The notes under the pieces were generated by a model that saw only the letters and a list, made by a program, of their open reading frames with translations, did no database searches and was not told the DNA's origin. Shown here one piece after another: positions 17,918 to 25,816 of a stretch of 64,000 nt of DNA. A program made the position numbers and the translations under genes. Positions within the stretch are counted from its first letter, which is position 1. Each line of letters begins with the position of its first letter. The DNA is from Aquimarina sp. ERC-38 (GTDB lineage: Bacteria; Bacteroidota; Bacteroidia; Flavobacteriales; Flavobacteriaceae), in the NCBI RefSeq assembly GCF_026222555.1, contig NZ_CP098511.1, positions 229,501 to 293,500 of the forward strand. The letters run 5' to 3'.

Positions 17918-18799
17918 ATGCGCTTAATACCTGTTCTTTTTTTACTACTTCTTTATACAAGTTCTAGCCATGGACAATTGACAGATTTAGCTCGATTAGA
18001 ATACACTTATTTTCCACAAAATATGAGTGAAAATTCTTTTCAGCGTATTCGAGGCTTACTTAATTTTCCTATTAAGCTAGATGATAAAGGGAGTTACCTG
18101 GTGGCAGGATTTGAATACCGTGGTGTAGATTTTGACTATGAGGATGAAACCAGTTTTTCTACGGATAATATCAACCGGTTTTCCTCTTTTAATGTTACCT
18201 TGGGATATACCTTTAAAATGAAAAGGGACTGGCGATTTGCAGTGCGAAGTGGTATTTTAATTGCTTCCAACTTTGAAGAAAGAAAAATAATCAAAGAAGA
18301 TGTTTTATTCAGCGGATCTGTTTTTTTTCTAAAAGACCGGACTAAACAAGTTGGGGCAACCGCCTGGCGGTTAATTTTTGGGTTGCGATATGCCACTACG
18401 GCAGGAATACCTATCCCCCTGCCCTTTCTAAATTATTACAAAAAGTTTCATCCCCAATGGTCTTATGCGATAGGTATTCCTAAAACTAATCTTGTATATA
18501 CCATTAATAAAAAGAATGTTTTACAGGCATTTGCCACGCTTGACGGGTTTTACGGCAATATTCAAGGCAACCAGCTTATACCGGAAACTCAGGAAGTTGC
18601 CAATAGTATTTCTATGACCATTGCCTGGGGAGGCGTAGGCTATCAATACAATTTTACAAAACACTTAATATTCTACACCTACGTAGGCCATACCTTTGTC
18701 AATGATATCCGGTTACGAGATGAAGATCAACAAGATGTCTTAACGGTAAATGAGGTAAATACTTTTAATTTTAGAACTGGGATTCGGTTTAAGATTTAG
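17918..18799 (+). CDS. DUF6268-type outer-membrane beta-barrel protein
   Basis: A 293-residue protein with a signal peptide (about residues 1-19, LIPVLFLLLLYTSSSHG) and alternating hydrophobic/polar strands ending in NTFNFRTGIRFKI, the terminal aromatic strand typical of outer-membrane barrels. The pattern around LARLEYTYFPQNM and GFEYRGVDFDY is one I associate with the DUF6268 family of Bacteroidota. Function is unknown; such barrels often serve as small porins or assembly partners. It closes the envelope operon and is convergent with the cardiolipin synthase gene, with only 32 nt between them. Confidence 0.75.
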   Translation: MRLIPVLFLLLLYTSSSHGQLTDLARLEYTYFPQNMSENSFQRIRGLLNFPIKLDDKGSYLVAGFEYRGVDFDYEDETSFSTDNINRFSSFNVTLGYTFKMKRDWRFAVRSGILIASNFEERKIIKEDVLFSGSVFFLKDRTKQVGATAWRLIFGLRYATTAGIPIPLPFLNYYKKFHPQWSYAIGIPKTNLVYTINKKNVLQAFATLDGFYGNIQGNQLIPETQEVANSISMTIAWGGVGYQYNFTKHLIFYTYVGHTFVNDIRLRDEDQQDVLTVNEVNTFNFRTGIRFKI

Positions 18800-18802
18800 G
18801 AT

Positions 18803-18833
18803 CATTAATACACGGTAAAGATTTAAGATGGCT
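18803..18833 (+). repeat. Degenerate end of family 1 MITE
   Basis: CATTAATACACGGTAAAG and the bases after it match the left end of the complete family 1 element at 36372 (CATTAGTGTCCGGTAAAG) with a few changes. It sits in the 32-nt gap between two convergent gene ends and runs to the stop of the cardiolipin synthase gene. No matching right end is nearby, so it is a relic. Confidence 0.4.
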
Positions 18834-20262
18834 ATAAAAGCGGACTAAAGAACCGGGCAATTCCTTCGGATAACTTTTGTGTTAATTTTCGGTTTTGGTA
18901 CTGATCATAATTAAGTTGTACTCCGTTTTTACAATCTTCTAGAAATTCTTTTTGCATTCGTTCGGTCACTGTTGTATCATAAATAACGGCATTGGTTTCA
19001 AAATTATGTTCAAAACTACGGTGATCGAAGTTTCCGGAACCTATGGAGGTAATATCATTGTCTACGATAATTAATTTACTGTGTAAGAAGGCAGTTTCCT
19101 GCAGATAAATTTCAATACCTAGGGATAACATTTCCTGAAAGAAAGAAAACATACTATTTTTGGCCAACCAGGAATCAGAATGTTTTGGTACCAAAATCTT
19201 AATTTTTACTCCACGTAATGCCGCAATTCGTAAAGATTCCAGCATAGCACTATTAGGTATAAAATAAGGATTGGAGATATAAATGGTTTCTTCGGACAGG
19301 TTAATCATGGTTAGGTATTGTTGCATAATGGACGGATGTATAGAATCCGGACCACTGGCAACAATTTGTACTTTTTTATCTCCGAATTTTTCTAACCGGG
19401 GCAGATATTCTTCTCTACATAGGTTCTCGTAGTTACTGGCAAAATAATAGTCTTTTATAAAAACTTTATGTAAACTCCCTACCACCGGACCTTCCAGGCG
19501 AACATGAGTATCATCCCATATCCCTAGATGCGAAAATTTACGGATATATTTATCTGAGATATTCACGCCTCCGGTAAATCCTACTTTGCCGTCAATAATA
19601 ATAATTTTCCGGTGGTTCCGATAGTTTAAGGTAAATAAAAAGCTACCGTAATGCAGGGGCATGGTAGTGTAGATATTTGCTCCTAAATCACGAAATTTTT
19701 TAATCTTTTTCTTCCGAAGAAAAAAGCTACCGATGGCATCATATAAAATTCTGATTTCAACTCCTTCTGCTGCCTTTTTTTTACAAATATTATAAACCCG
19801 GTTAAGTAGATCCCCTTCTTCAAATATATAATATTGTATATGAATAAAGTGTGTAGCCTTTTCCATTTCCTGGAAGATAATATCAAAGGTTTTTTTTCCT
19901 TCCAACAATACATCTACTTTATTACCATCGTATACCGGAAAACTAGTACTATTTAAAATAAGCCGGGCCAACTTTTCATTTTTCGCATTTGGAAGGTGTA
20001 TGTCTTCAGCTTCTACTTCGTCCAGGTTGCGGTACTTTTTATCGTAAGCTAATCGCTTTCGGGTTTCTTTTAACCTGAAAATACCGGAACGTCTTCGACT
20101 GATACCAAAAACAATATAAAACATCACCCCAAAGAAAGGTAGCAATATGACTAAAAGTAGCCAACTTAGGGATTTAACCGGTCGGGAACCATATAATACA
20201 ATATGAAATAACGATAGCAGAATTAGTAATACATGTAGTGTTACTAAAATGATAAAACCCAT
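18832..20262 (-). CDS. cls: Cardiolipin synthase (phospholipase D family)
   Basis: A 476-residue enzyme that joins two phosphatidylglycerols into cardiolipin. Two N-terminal membrane helices (about residues 2-22 and 30-52) precede the first HKD site (NYRNHRKIIIIDGKVGFTGG) and the second (FLHSKLIIVDNDITSIGSGN), each giving the H-K-D catalytic set. The short basic segment after the helices (GISRRRSGIFR) is also typical. Length suits the ClsA type. It is transcribed alone, convergent with the DUF6268 gene. In this region it adds to a concentration of genes acting on membrane phospholipids and phosphate groups. Confidence 0.93.
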   Translation of the reverse strand: MGFIILVTLHVLLILLSLFHIVLYGSRPVKSLSWLLLVILLPFFGVMFYIVFGISRRRSGIFRLKETRKRLAYDKKYRNLDEVEAEDIHLPNAKNEKLARLILNSTSFPVYDGNKVDVLLEGKKTFDIIFQEMEKATHFIHIQYYIFEEGDLLNRVYNICKKKAAEGVEIRILYDAIGSFFLRKKKIKKFRDLGANIYTTMPLHYGSFLFTLNYRNHRKIIIIDGKVGFTGGVNISDKYIRKFSHLGIWDDTHVRLEGPVVGSLHKVFIKDYYFASNYENLCREEYLPRLEKFGDKKVQIVASGPDSIHPSIMQQYLTMINLSEETIYISNPYFIPNSAMLESLRIAALRGVKIKILVPKHSDSWLAKNSMFSFFQEMLSLGIEIYLQETAFLHSKLIIVDNDITSIGSGNFDHRSFEHNFETNAVIYDTTVTERMQKEFLEDCKNGVQLNYDQYQNRKLTQKLSEGIARFFSPLL

Positions 20263-20444
20263 TGATAAATCGTATTAGAAACGTTACTTCTTACTTGAAA
20301 TCTTCATAGCTATTAAAACTGGTCTAATGTAGTAATTTTAAAATGCAAATTGGAAATCCTACCGTTTTAGTGTTAACAATCGAAGCCTTAGAACTCAAAA
20401 TTAATTACGCTTTAATTTAATTTTACTTTAAAAAATAAATAATT

Positions 20445-20867
20445 ATGGGTGTACTAGCTGTAGATGCAAATCAAATTACTTTAATTTATAACTCTAATAC
20501 GTATCTAGGTAAAAATGCCCGAGGCTATGTAGATACGGCTTTACGAGATATCAGGCTAATTGATACGGCAGAAACTAAATTAACGGGGACTGAGTGGGTT
20601 GAAATAGCACATAATCTAAACATTAAATTAGAAGATATTATTAATAAAGAACACCCGGATTTTACTTCAAAATATGATAAAAACATCTCCCTGGATGCCA
20701 ATGACTGGATTAAAGTTTTAGACCACTCTCCAGAAGTAGTGCATGGTGGTATCCTGATTGTAGGTCATGACTTTATTAAGTTAGAAAATGGTTCTGATGT
20801 TGCCAGGTATTTAAAATTTGATAGTGCTGGAATTGACCGTAATCCTGAGAAGCCACATCTGGAATAG
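20445..20867 (+). CDS. ArsC/Spx-like thioredoxin-fold protein without cysteines
   Basis: A 140-residue protein. Its order of elements matches the arsenate-reductase-like (ArsC/Spx/MgsR) fold: a first strand with ITLIYNSNTYLGKNARGY where the active-site Cys loop normally lies, then TKLTGTEWVEIAHNLN, DIINKEHPDFTSKY and the late strand HGGILIVGHDFIKL. No cysteine occurs anywhere in the product, so redox or arsenate chemistry is excluded. Related cysteine-free proteins occur in Bacteroidota, as far as I recall. It may be a structural or binding relative. A strong terminator hairpin follows at 20917. Fold assignment is moderate; function is unknown. Confidence 0.6.
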   Translation: MGVLAVDANQITLIYNSNTYLGKNARGYVDTALRDIRLIDTAETKLTGTEWVEIAHNLNIKLEDIINKEHPDFTSKYDKNISLDANDWIKVLDHSPEVVHGGILIVGHDFIKLENGSDVARYLKFDSAGIDRNPEKPHLE

Positions 20868-20916
20868 TACGCTTTTGATCGATTTACCACTAGGCCGTAG
20901 ATTATTTCACTAAATA

Positions 20917-20952
20917 AAAAAACTGTCTTATAAATTTTTAAGACAGTTTTTA
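20917..20952. terminator. Hairpin terminator, probably bidirectional
   Basis: AAAAAACTGTCTTA pairs with TAAGACAGTTTTTT across a short AT loop, followed by a T-run on the plus strand and preceded by an A-run that serves the minus strand. It lies between the ends of the convergent genes at 20867 and 21027. Confidence 0.75.
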
Positions 20953-21026
20953 TTTTAATAGTTATATACTTTTGAGGATAGCTTTATAAAGCTAGCTGAT
21001 AAGGAAGATAGCAGCTATTTGATACC

Positions 21027-21368
21027 CTATCTTTCTAATTGCAGTTGTGTTGAATCGTTAATTTGATCCTTAGGAATTTCTTTAAAAAATTCAGCCACTT
21101 CCAGGTCAGCAGTAGGACCATAAGCAACTAACACAGTTCCTTTATTTCCATCATTTGTTTCTAAAACATATAGAATAGACATATCTGATGGATTAGTCAT
21201 TCCTTCAAAACGATGCTCCGCTACAATAGTGATTTCATTTGACTGATAGTCTTTATCAGCATCACCGCTTTTTAAAACATTATCCTGCACTCTAAAATTA
21301 TGAGTATAGCCCTTTTTAACATATTCTTTGATATATTCCGTCTCGTGTCTTTCAGGTACAGTTTCCAT
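21027..21368 (-). CDS. Small conserved Bacteroidota protein, function unknown
   Basis: A 113-residue soluble protein without signal or membrane segment. The pattern GYTHNFRVQDNVL, then HRFEGMTNPSDMSILYVLE, then GNKGTVLVAYG resembles a small Bacteroidota family that databases often mislabel phosphoribosylpyrophosphate synthetase; nothing of that enzyme's ATP or PRPP site is present. It begins a run of small genes on the minus strand (21379-21993) that look stress related, though each is separated by gaps long enough for its own promoter. Confidence 0.65.
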   Translation of the reverse strand: METVPERHETEYIKEYVKKGYTHNFRVQDNVLKSGDADKDYQSNEITIVAEHRFEGMTNPSDMSILYVLETNDGNKGTVLVAYGPTADLEVAEFFKEIPKDQINDSTQLQLER

Positions 21369-21378
21369 ATTTTTATTT

Positions 21379-21507
21379 TTAATTATATAGTATTGAAATT
21401 ACAAATACACTCAACAGTGTAACCAACCCGTAAAATAAAACAATTGAGGTTTCAATTAATTCCCGGGTTCTAATTTTATCAAAAAATTGATTGTATTTAT
21501 TTTTCAT
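21379..21507 (-). CDS. Small single-pass membrane protein (42 aa)
   Basis: ATG at 21507 opens 42 codons: a charged segment (KYNQFFDKIRTRELIE) followed by one hydrophobic helix (about residues 20-40, SIVLFYGLVTLLSVFVISIL) and a stop. The amphipathic start plus single helix is a clean small-membrane-protein layout that chance frames rarely show. It ends 10 nt before the 113-residue gene downstream on the same strand. No family is recognised. Confidence 0.5.
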   Translation of the reverse strand: MKNKYNQFFDKIRTRELIETSIVLFYGLVTLLSVFVISILYN

Positions 21508-21521
21508 AAAACGATAAATAA

Positions 21522-21601
21522 TGTAGAGATTGCTTAAAGTTCATGGTGGTAAATTCCACTACTTCATTCCGACATCTGCTTACGCTCTAACAATCTCTAC
21601 A
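21522..21601. other. Long inverted-repeat structure, possible terminator or RNA
   Basis: TGTAGAGATTG at 21522-21532 is matched in reverse complement by CAATCTCTACA at 21591-21601, and inside it GTGGTAAATTCCAC can form a second small hairpin. No frame fits. It lies between the small lipoprotein gene end (21617) and the small membrane protein start (21507), so it may end the upstream transcript or be a structured leader of the downstream gene. Confidence 0.35.
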
Positions 21602-21616
21602 TGTTCTTAATATTGT

Positions 21617-21796
21617 TTAATTATCCGTAGCATCTTCAATTTCATCTTCTGCGTCTTCTGCAGCATCTTCAATAGCGTCTCCGGTATCTTCTACTGCGTC
21701 TTCCACTTTTTCTCCGGCAGTTTTTTGATCTCTACAACTTACGCTTACCAGAGATACAAAAAATAAAGCCGTAAAAAACATTGATAGCTTTTTCAT
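21617..21796 (-). CDS. Small acidic lipoprotein (59 aa)
   Basis: ATG at 21796 gives a 59-residue product with a lipoprotein signal (MKKLSMFFTALFFVSLVSVSC, Cys at residue 21) and then an acidic, repetitive tail of DA/ED pairs such as VEDAVEDTGDAIEDAAEDAE. The tail looks like a continuous charged amphipathic helix. It is 32 nt downstream of the DUF1328 gene on the same strand and likely shares its transcript. Comparable small acidic lipoproteins are common beside stress membrane proteins in Bacteroidota; function is unknown. Confidence 0.75.
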   Translation of the reverse strand: MKKLSMFFTALFFVSLVSVSCRDQKTAGEKVEDAVEDTGDAIEDAAEDAEDEIEDATDN

Positions 21797-21828
21797 AATA
21801 TAGAATTTATAGTTAGCAAGCCCTTAGT

Positions 21829-21993
21829 TTAGGCTCTTAATTTTTTACCGAATATCAAGGATAATACGAAAAGTACTAAGAAGATAAAGAATAAAACTTT
21901 TGCAATACTAGCAGCACCAGCAGCTATTCCTCCAAAACCGAACACAGCGGCAACAATCGCAAGAATTACAAATATAACAGTCCAACGTAACAT
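21829..21993 (-). CDS. DUF1328 (YtjA-type) membrane protein
   Basis: A 54-residue protein beginning [20 protein letters not shown], then [20 protein letters not shown] and a basic tail (FGKKLRA). Two hydrophobic helices joined by a Gly/Ala turn, with the LRW start and the FGG-AAGAA-IAK pattern, define the DUF1328/YtjA family. Members are often induced by envelope or osmotic stress; the mechanism is unknown. It heads a short minus-strand run with the acidic lipoprotein. Confidence 0.88.
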   Translation of the reverse strand: MLRWTVIFVILAIVAAVFGFGGIAAGAASIAKVLFFIFLVLFVLSLIFGKKLRA

Positions 21994-22367
21994 AATAAAT
22001 AAATTTAATTACTGGGTTTTAACTCTTAAAACCTACTCTACAAAATTGAGGAAATGAGATCATACTTTTTGACCGCATCCATAGGAAACTTAACTCCTTT
22101 ACCGACTGATTATAAAACGTTTATACTATAATTTAAGAGTTTTATGTGCTCTTTTGATTGAAATTATATAAAATTGACATTATTGATGAATTTTATTTAA
22201 TTAATTAAAAATCAAAAAATTAATAGCTAACAATTATCAATTTTTCATAAAATCTTCCCATTTATGGTAAGTATCTGCGCAAAATTGTTAGTAATGCTTC
22301 CAAATATGTTATCTGATTAACTCAAAACCTAATTACTTTGTACTCTATCAAATTCTTACTTTAAAAA
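21994..22367. other. Intergenic region between divergent genes
   Basis: No gene is visible in this 374-nt AT-rich gap. It must hold promoters for DUF1328 (minus) and the AraC regulator (plus). TACTTTG at 22334-22340, about 30 nt before the ATG, is a near match to the -7 consensus with one base fewer in the spacer; the same ACTTTGTACT string occurs just upstream of the small membrane protein at 55911. Confidence 0.4.
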
Positions 22368-23387
22368 ATGCGTACAATAGAGATTCATAGTGTAGATGGA
22401 GCTGAAATTTTAGAACAGTTAAATCAACATCTGCATGGAAATCTAAAAGAACAATGGGGAGAGTATGTATTGGAGTTCAAAAATGACTGGGGATCCGGTA
22501 CTATCCGTAGTATAGCTTTTGACTGGGGGATTTCGCTGGTGGATTATGATGTTAATTTTAAGGAAGAATTAAAATTAATATTTCAAATCGGAGAAATTAA
22601 TCCTATTGAGTTCGTTTTTATATCTGAAGGAAATTTAAAATACTATTATAAGACAACCGATCAACCCTATGAGTTGGAACGTTATCAAAATATTATCATC
22701 TCACCGGAAAAACAGGAGAAGGAAGTTTATATTTTTCCAAAAAGTGTAGATGTAAAAGTTAATTTTATTTATATCATCCGGAATGAATACTTTAAAAAGA
22801 AAAATAACAACCTTTCGTTTTTAAGTGAAAGCCTTTACAGTACTTTTCAAGATGATTCTAGTGGTAAGCCCTATAAACACCAAGGTAATTTTAACTTAAA
22901 AATTGCAGATCAAATTCGGCAATTACAAGAAAATTATGATACGGGTATTGTCCGCACCCTAACTATTGAAGGACAACTTAATCTGATCCTGGCTATGCAA
23001 ATGCTGGAACAAAGTAATTTTGAGAGCGGACAATCGTTACCGGATTCTTTGTCTAAAACGGATATTAGAAAAATTAATCAATTGGCAGGTTATATTATTG
23101 ATAATATCTCAGAACCTTTAACGATCTCTACGCTAAGTATGGAATCCGGATTAAGTTCCAAAAAGTTACAGGCAGGATTTAGAACTTTATATTCAAAATC
23201 CGTTAATGAGTATATCCGGCAATTAAAACTGGAAGTTTCCCGGGATTTAATACGAAATACGGATGATTCTATTTCTGAAATCGTCTATAAAATAGGATTT
23301 AAGAGCAGAAGTTATTTTTCAAAGATTTTCTCAGAGCGATATGGTATTTTACCTACGGAATACAGAAAGAAAATTAAAGTTAAGTAA
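22368..23387 (+). CDS. AraC-family regulator, long paralogue 1
   Basis: A 339-residue regulator. The C-terminal quarter (about residues 235-337) has two helix-turn-helix units; the second reads DSISEIVYKIGFKSRSYFSKIFSERYG, the classic AraC recognition helix region. The N-terminal ~200 residues are a beta-rich sensing domain that I do not recognise. The same architecture recurs at 24591 and 45244 with clear similarity throughout (for example QIRQLQENYDTGIVRTLTIEG here and a matching RKLLIEG segment at 45244). No ligand can be deduced. Its 3' end runs into a degenerate family 1 MITE. Confidence 0.88.
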   Translation: MRTIEIHSVDGAEILEQLNQHLHGNLKEQWGEYVLEFKNDWGSGTIRSIAFDWGISLVDYDVNFKEELKLIFQIGEINPIEFVFISEGNLKYYYKTTDQPYELERYQNIIISPEKQEKEVYIFPKSVDVKVNFIYIIRNEYFKKKNNNLSFLSESLYSTFQDDSSGKPYKHQGNFNLKIADQIRQLQENYDTGIVRTLTIEGQLNLILAMQMLEQSNFESGQSLPDSLSKTDIRKINQLAGYIIDNISEPLTISTLSMESGLSSKKLQAGFRTLYSKSVNEYIRQLKLEVSRDLIRNTDDSISEIVYKIGFKSRSYFSKIFSERYGILPTEYRKKIKVK

Positions 23388-23419
23388 AGTTGTTAGTAGC
23401 GGATATGTTTTATGTTATA

Positions 23420-23615
23420 TAGAATCTGGTGAAGAATTAAGATTGCTATCACTTCTAGAATCAAAATTCAAGACAAATTATTATAATATTAAGGACCAGT
23501 GTTATAAAATTATTCATGTCAAAAAACAAAATACTTTCAAAAAATAACCTTTATATACTTTAAAGTCTGGAATTACCTTATTAAACTATGCTTTATGTAT
23601 AGCTAAATTAACATA
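23420..23615 (+). mobile_element. Degenerate family 1 MITE copy
   Basis: From GGTGAAGAATTAAGATTGCT onward this stretch aligns with the complete element at 36372: GCTATCACTTCTAGAA, then CAAATTATTATAATATT, then ACTTTAAAGTCTGGAATTACC. Both terminal inverted repeats have decayed (for example AGAATCTGGT where the intact end has GTGTCCGGT). An open frame (LLSLLESKFKTNYY) crosses it and is also readable in the intact copy, but it lacks a start and its differences do not favour synonymous sites, so I treat the element as non-coding. It fills the gap between the AraC gene and the SRAP gene. Confidence 0.55.
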
Positions 23616-23637
23616 GAAGAATTTTGAATCTCTGCAA

Positions 23638-24351
23638 TTAACGCATTGGATCTCCTGGGATACCTTTATAATAAACCGGTTCTAGTATGGACTCAAAAGA
23701 GATATTATTTTTAATAAACTCTTTTGCGATGGGATGCGCTTTAAAGTTTTTTATATCCGAACCGGTATCCATAAGATCTAACAACTCCCGGGAAGCAGTG
23801 TTTTTATCCAGCCATTTTTTTTGTTGACTTTTATTTAAAATTATCGGCATCGTTTTATTAAGATTCTGGATTTTACTAACTACATGTGATGAGTCTTTCA
23901 TGACAAGGGAACAGGTGATAAACCCATCTTCTAAGGTAGTATATACTCCAGCTACGCAAAAAGGTTTTTCTTCTTTATGATAAACTAAATACGGGTGAAT
24001 AATCCCATCATGTAAATGAGAGATTAAAAATCCGGTAATTACTACAATACATCTACGATGATAGAAAGAATCTTTATACAATGCAGAACTCACTACTTCA
24101 TCCCGATCGACGGTAAGGGAGTTAAAAACCGATTGAAAATTTGACCATTCTTCTTTATAATTAGCCGGTAATAAGCCCCAGATTGCATAATTAATAACTT
24201 TAGGTTCGTCTGAAGTTACCACCACCAATATAGACTCATCAGAACCTTCTATGATCACCTCGGGTTGATAGAGATTTGGGAATTTAAAAGCTATCTTCAA
24301 CTCCCCCTCTATAACCTCTCGCTCAGCTGTATTTGATAACTTATTATACAT
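23638..24351 (-). CDS. SRAP (HMCES/YedK-like) homologue with catalytic residues replaced
   Basis: A 237-residue protein with the SRAP domain order: NYAIWGLLPANYKEEW, SALYKDSFYHRRCIVVITGF, HPYLVYHKEEKPFCVAGVY, and TMPIILNKSQQKKWLD. SRAP proteins crosslink to abasic sites in single-stranded DNA through Cys2. Here the ATG at 24351 gives M-Y instead of M-C. The Asn of NAR(x)E reads TVDRDE, the Glu in GF(Y/F)E is replaced (GFLISH), and the His before MP is replaced (KIQNLNKTMP). A TTG start at 24405 would add 18 residues without restoring a Cys2. The fold seems intact and the frame unbroken, so it is a diverged protein, not a decaying gene. It diverges from an AraC gene. Confidence 0.8.
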   Translation of the reverse strand: MYNKLSNTAEREVIEGELKIAFKFPNLYQPEVIIEGSDESILVVVTSDEPKVINYAIWGLLPANYKEEWSNFQSVFNSLTVDRDEVVSSALYKDSFYHRRCIVVITGFLISHLHDGIIHPYLVYHKEEKPFCVAGVYTTLEDGFITCSLVMKDSSHVVSKIQNLNKTMPIILNKSQQKKWLDKNTASRELLDLMDTGSDIKNFKAHPIAKEFIKNNISFESILEPVYYKGIPGDPMR

Positions 24352-24524
24352 AAGGCTTATTTGAATCTGCAATTTCGGATTATTACCTTTTAAAAGTTGC
24401 TTCAATGAAATGATTAAATAACTCTAACGGGTATTTGTGTGCTACAATCCTGTCCTTTCTTAACAATTCCCGATTACTGGCATATAATGGCTCATTTCTA
24501 TTAAAGGGCGACTTATAAAGATGT

Positions 24525-24532
24525 TATATTTG
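24525..24532 (+). promoter_or_regulatory. Candidate -7 box for AraC paralogue 2
   Basis: TATATTTG fits TAnnTTTG and lies 59 nt ahead of the ATG at 24591, leaving a leader of about 50 nt. I see no convincing -33 box at the usual spacing. Confidence 0.35.
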
Positions 24533-24590
24533 TAAAAGATGTTGTTTGTATAAACCTGATAATTAACGGGTAAAATAAAACTATAAAATT

Positions 24591-25655
24591 ATGGATACTA
24601 CTATCACACATATCAACTCGGTTCCAAAAAGGTTAACCAATCTTAATAAAATTATTCCGGGTGAAATTAAACAGGTAGGCGAACACTATATTTTATACCT
24701 CGATCCGTCTATCGGCACCGGGGAAATTCGTTATATAAATTTACGTTCGGGATTAAAAACTTTTGATTTTAATTTTACATTAAAATCAAACATAGAAATA
24801 CCGTTTAATTTTATAGAAGGGCAAACGCTTCAATTCATGTTTTGCATGGAGGGTTCTTTTACTCATAAATTTGAAGACCATGATCAGGCTGTTCGTATTG
24901 ATCAGTATCAAACTGCGGTTTCTCATTGTGATAAAGGTTTACCTAGTCGGATTTTTGTACAAAAAGATCAAAATTTTGTACTCAACGTTATTTTTGTAGA
25001 CAAAAGTGAATATTTCATCAAATTTGATGAAGATGTAAATCATTTTGACCAAAGAATACAGGAATTATTAAAAGGCATCGGAGAAAAGCATAAATATTTT
25101 CATGCGGGAACTTTTAGTTTAAAGATAGCGGAACAGTTTAAGTTATTAATTCAGGTAGAACATTCTAATGAAATTGCCGAAATTCTTTCTCAAAAAGGAA
25201 GGTATTATCTAATACTAGCACAACATATCGAAAAATTCTGTGCAGAGATTGATGAGAATGAAAATACCAGCGGTTTGTTAAAAACAGAACTTAAAAAGAT
25301 TACGGAGGTTTGTGAAGACATCAAAGCACAACCTGAATTACAACATTCCATAAAATCACTTTGCCTAACCTCGGGCTTATCACCTGCCAAGCTACAGGAA
25401 GGATTTAAATTTATGTTTGATCGGACCGTATCTGATTTTGTTAGAAACATCCGCCTGGAAAAAGCAGAAGACCTTATCCGAAATACGGATTTAACCATAT
25501 CTGAAGTAGTATATTCAGTGGGTCTTACCAGTCGTAGTTACTTTTGTAAAATATTTAAAAAGAAATACAACTACAGTCCTAAAGAATATAAATTAAAAGT
25601 ACAAAGAGCAATGTTGCTACGATCTTTAGAAGAAAAAAAGGCTGCTGATTTATAA
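24591..25655 (+). CDS. AraC-family regulator, long paralogue 2
   Basis: A 354-residue paralogue of the regulators at 22368 and 45244. The C-terminal DNA-binding part (about residues 238-345) reads LCLTSGLSPAKLQEGFKFMF for the first helix-turn-helix and LTISEVVYSVGLTSRSYFCK for the second. The N-terminal domain begins with the shared pattern of a short lead, then IIPGEIKQVGEHYILYL, aligning with GNLKEQWGEYVLEF in paralogue 1. The sensing domain is not recognised. It diverges from the SRAP gene, with a 239-nt shared control region, and ends before a strong terminator. Confidence 0.88.
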   Translation: MDTTITHINSVPKRLTNLNKIIPGEIKQVGEHYILYLDPSIGTGEIRYINLRSGLKTFDFNFTLKSNIEIPFNFIEGQTLQFMFCMEGSFTHKFEDHDQAVRIDQYQTAVSHCDKGLPSRIFVQKDQNFVLNVIFVDKSEYFIKFDEDVNHFDQRIQELLKGIGEKHKYFHAGTFSLKIAEQFKLLIQVEHSNEIAEILSQKGRYYLILAQHIEKFCAEIDENENTSGLLKTELKKITEVCEDIKAQPELQHSIKSLCLTSGLSPAKLQEGFKFMFDRTVSDFVRNIRLEKAEDLIRNTDLTISEVVYSVGLTSRSYFCKIFKKKYNYSPKEYKLKVQRAMLLRSLEEKKAADL

Positions 25656-25750
25656 AATTTAAGTACTATTCTTGCTTTATTAACTTATAAATATATATTT
25701 CGTTCTAAATTAACCGGATGACTAGTCAGGAATATCTACTCATAAAAAAA

Positions 25751-25783
25751 AGGTTGTTTAAAATATATGCTTTTAAACAACCT
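25751..25783. terminator. Bidirectional terminator hairpin
   Basis: AGGTTGTTTAAAA pairs with TTTTAAACAACCT around a 7-nt loop, with an A-run on its left side that becomes a U-run for the minus-strand transcript. It separates the convergent genes ending at 25655 and 25817. Confidence 0.8.
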
Positions 25784-25816
25784 GTTTCTATTATCAATAT
25801 ATGACTTCACTAATTT

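Noticed and set aside
21027..21368. Phosphoribosylpyrophosphate synthetase, a label I recall for similar small proteins
   Set aside because: At 113 residues, with no ATP or PRPP-binding motifs, the label is not supported by the sequence.
23341..23547. 68-codon frame after AraC paralogue 1
   Set aside because: It begins inside the AraC gene in another frame and runs into a degenerate MITE; no independent start or composition supports it.
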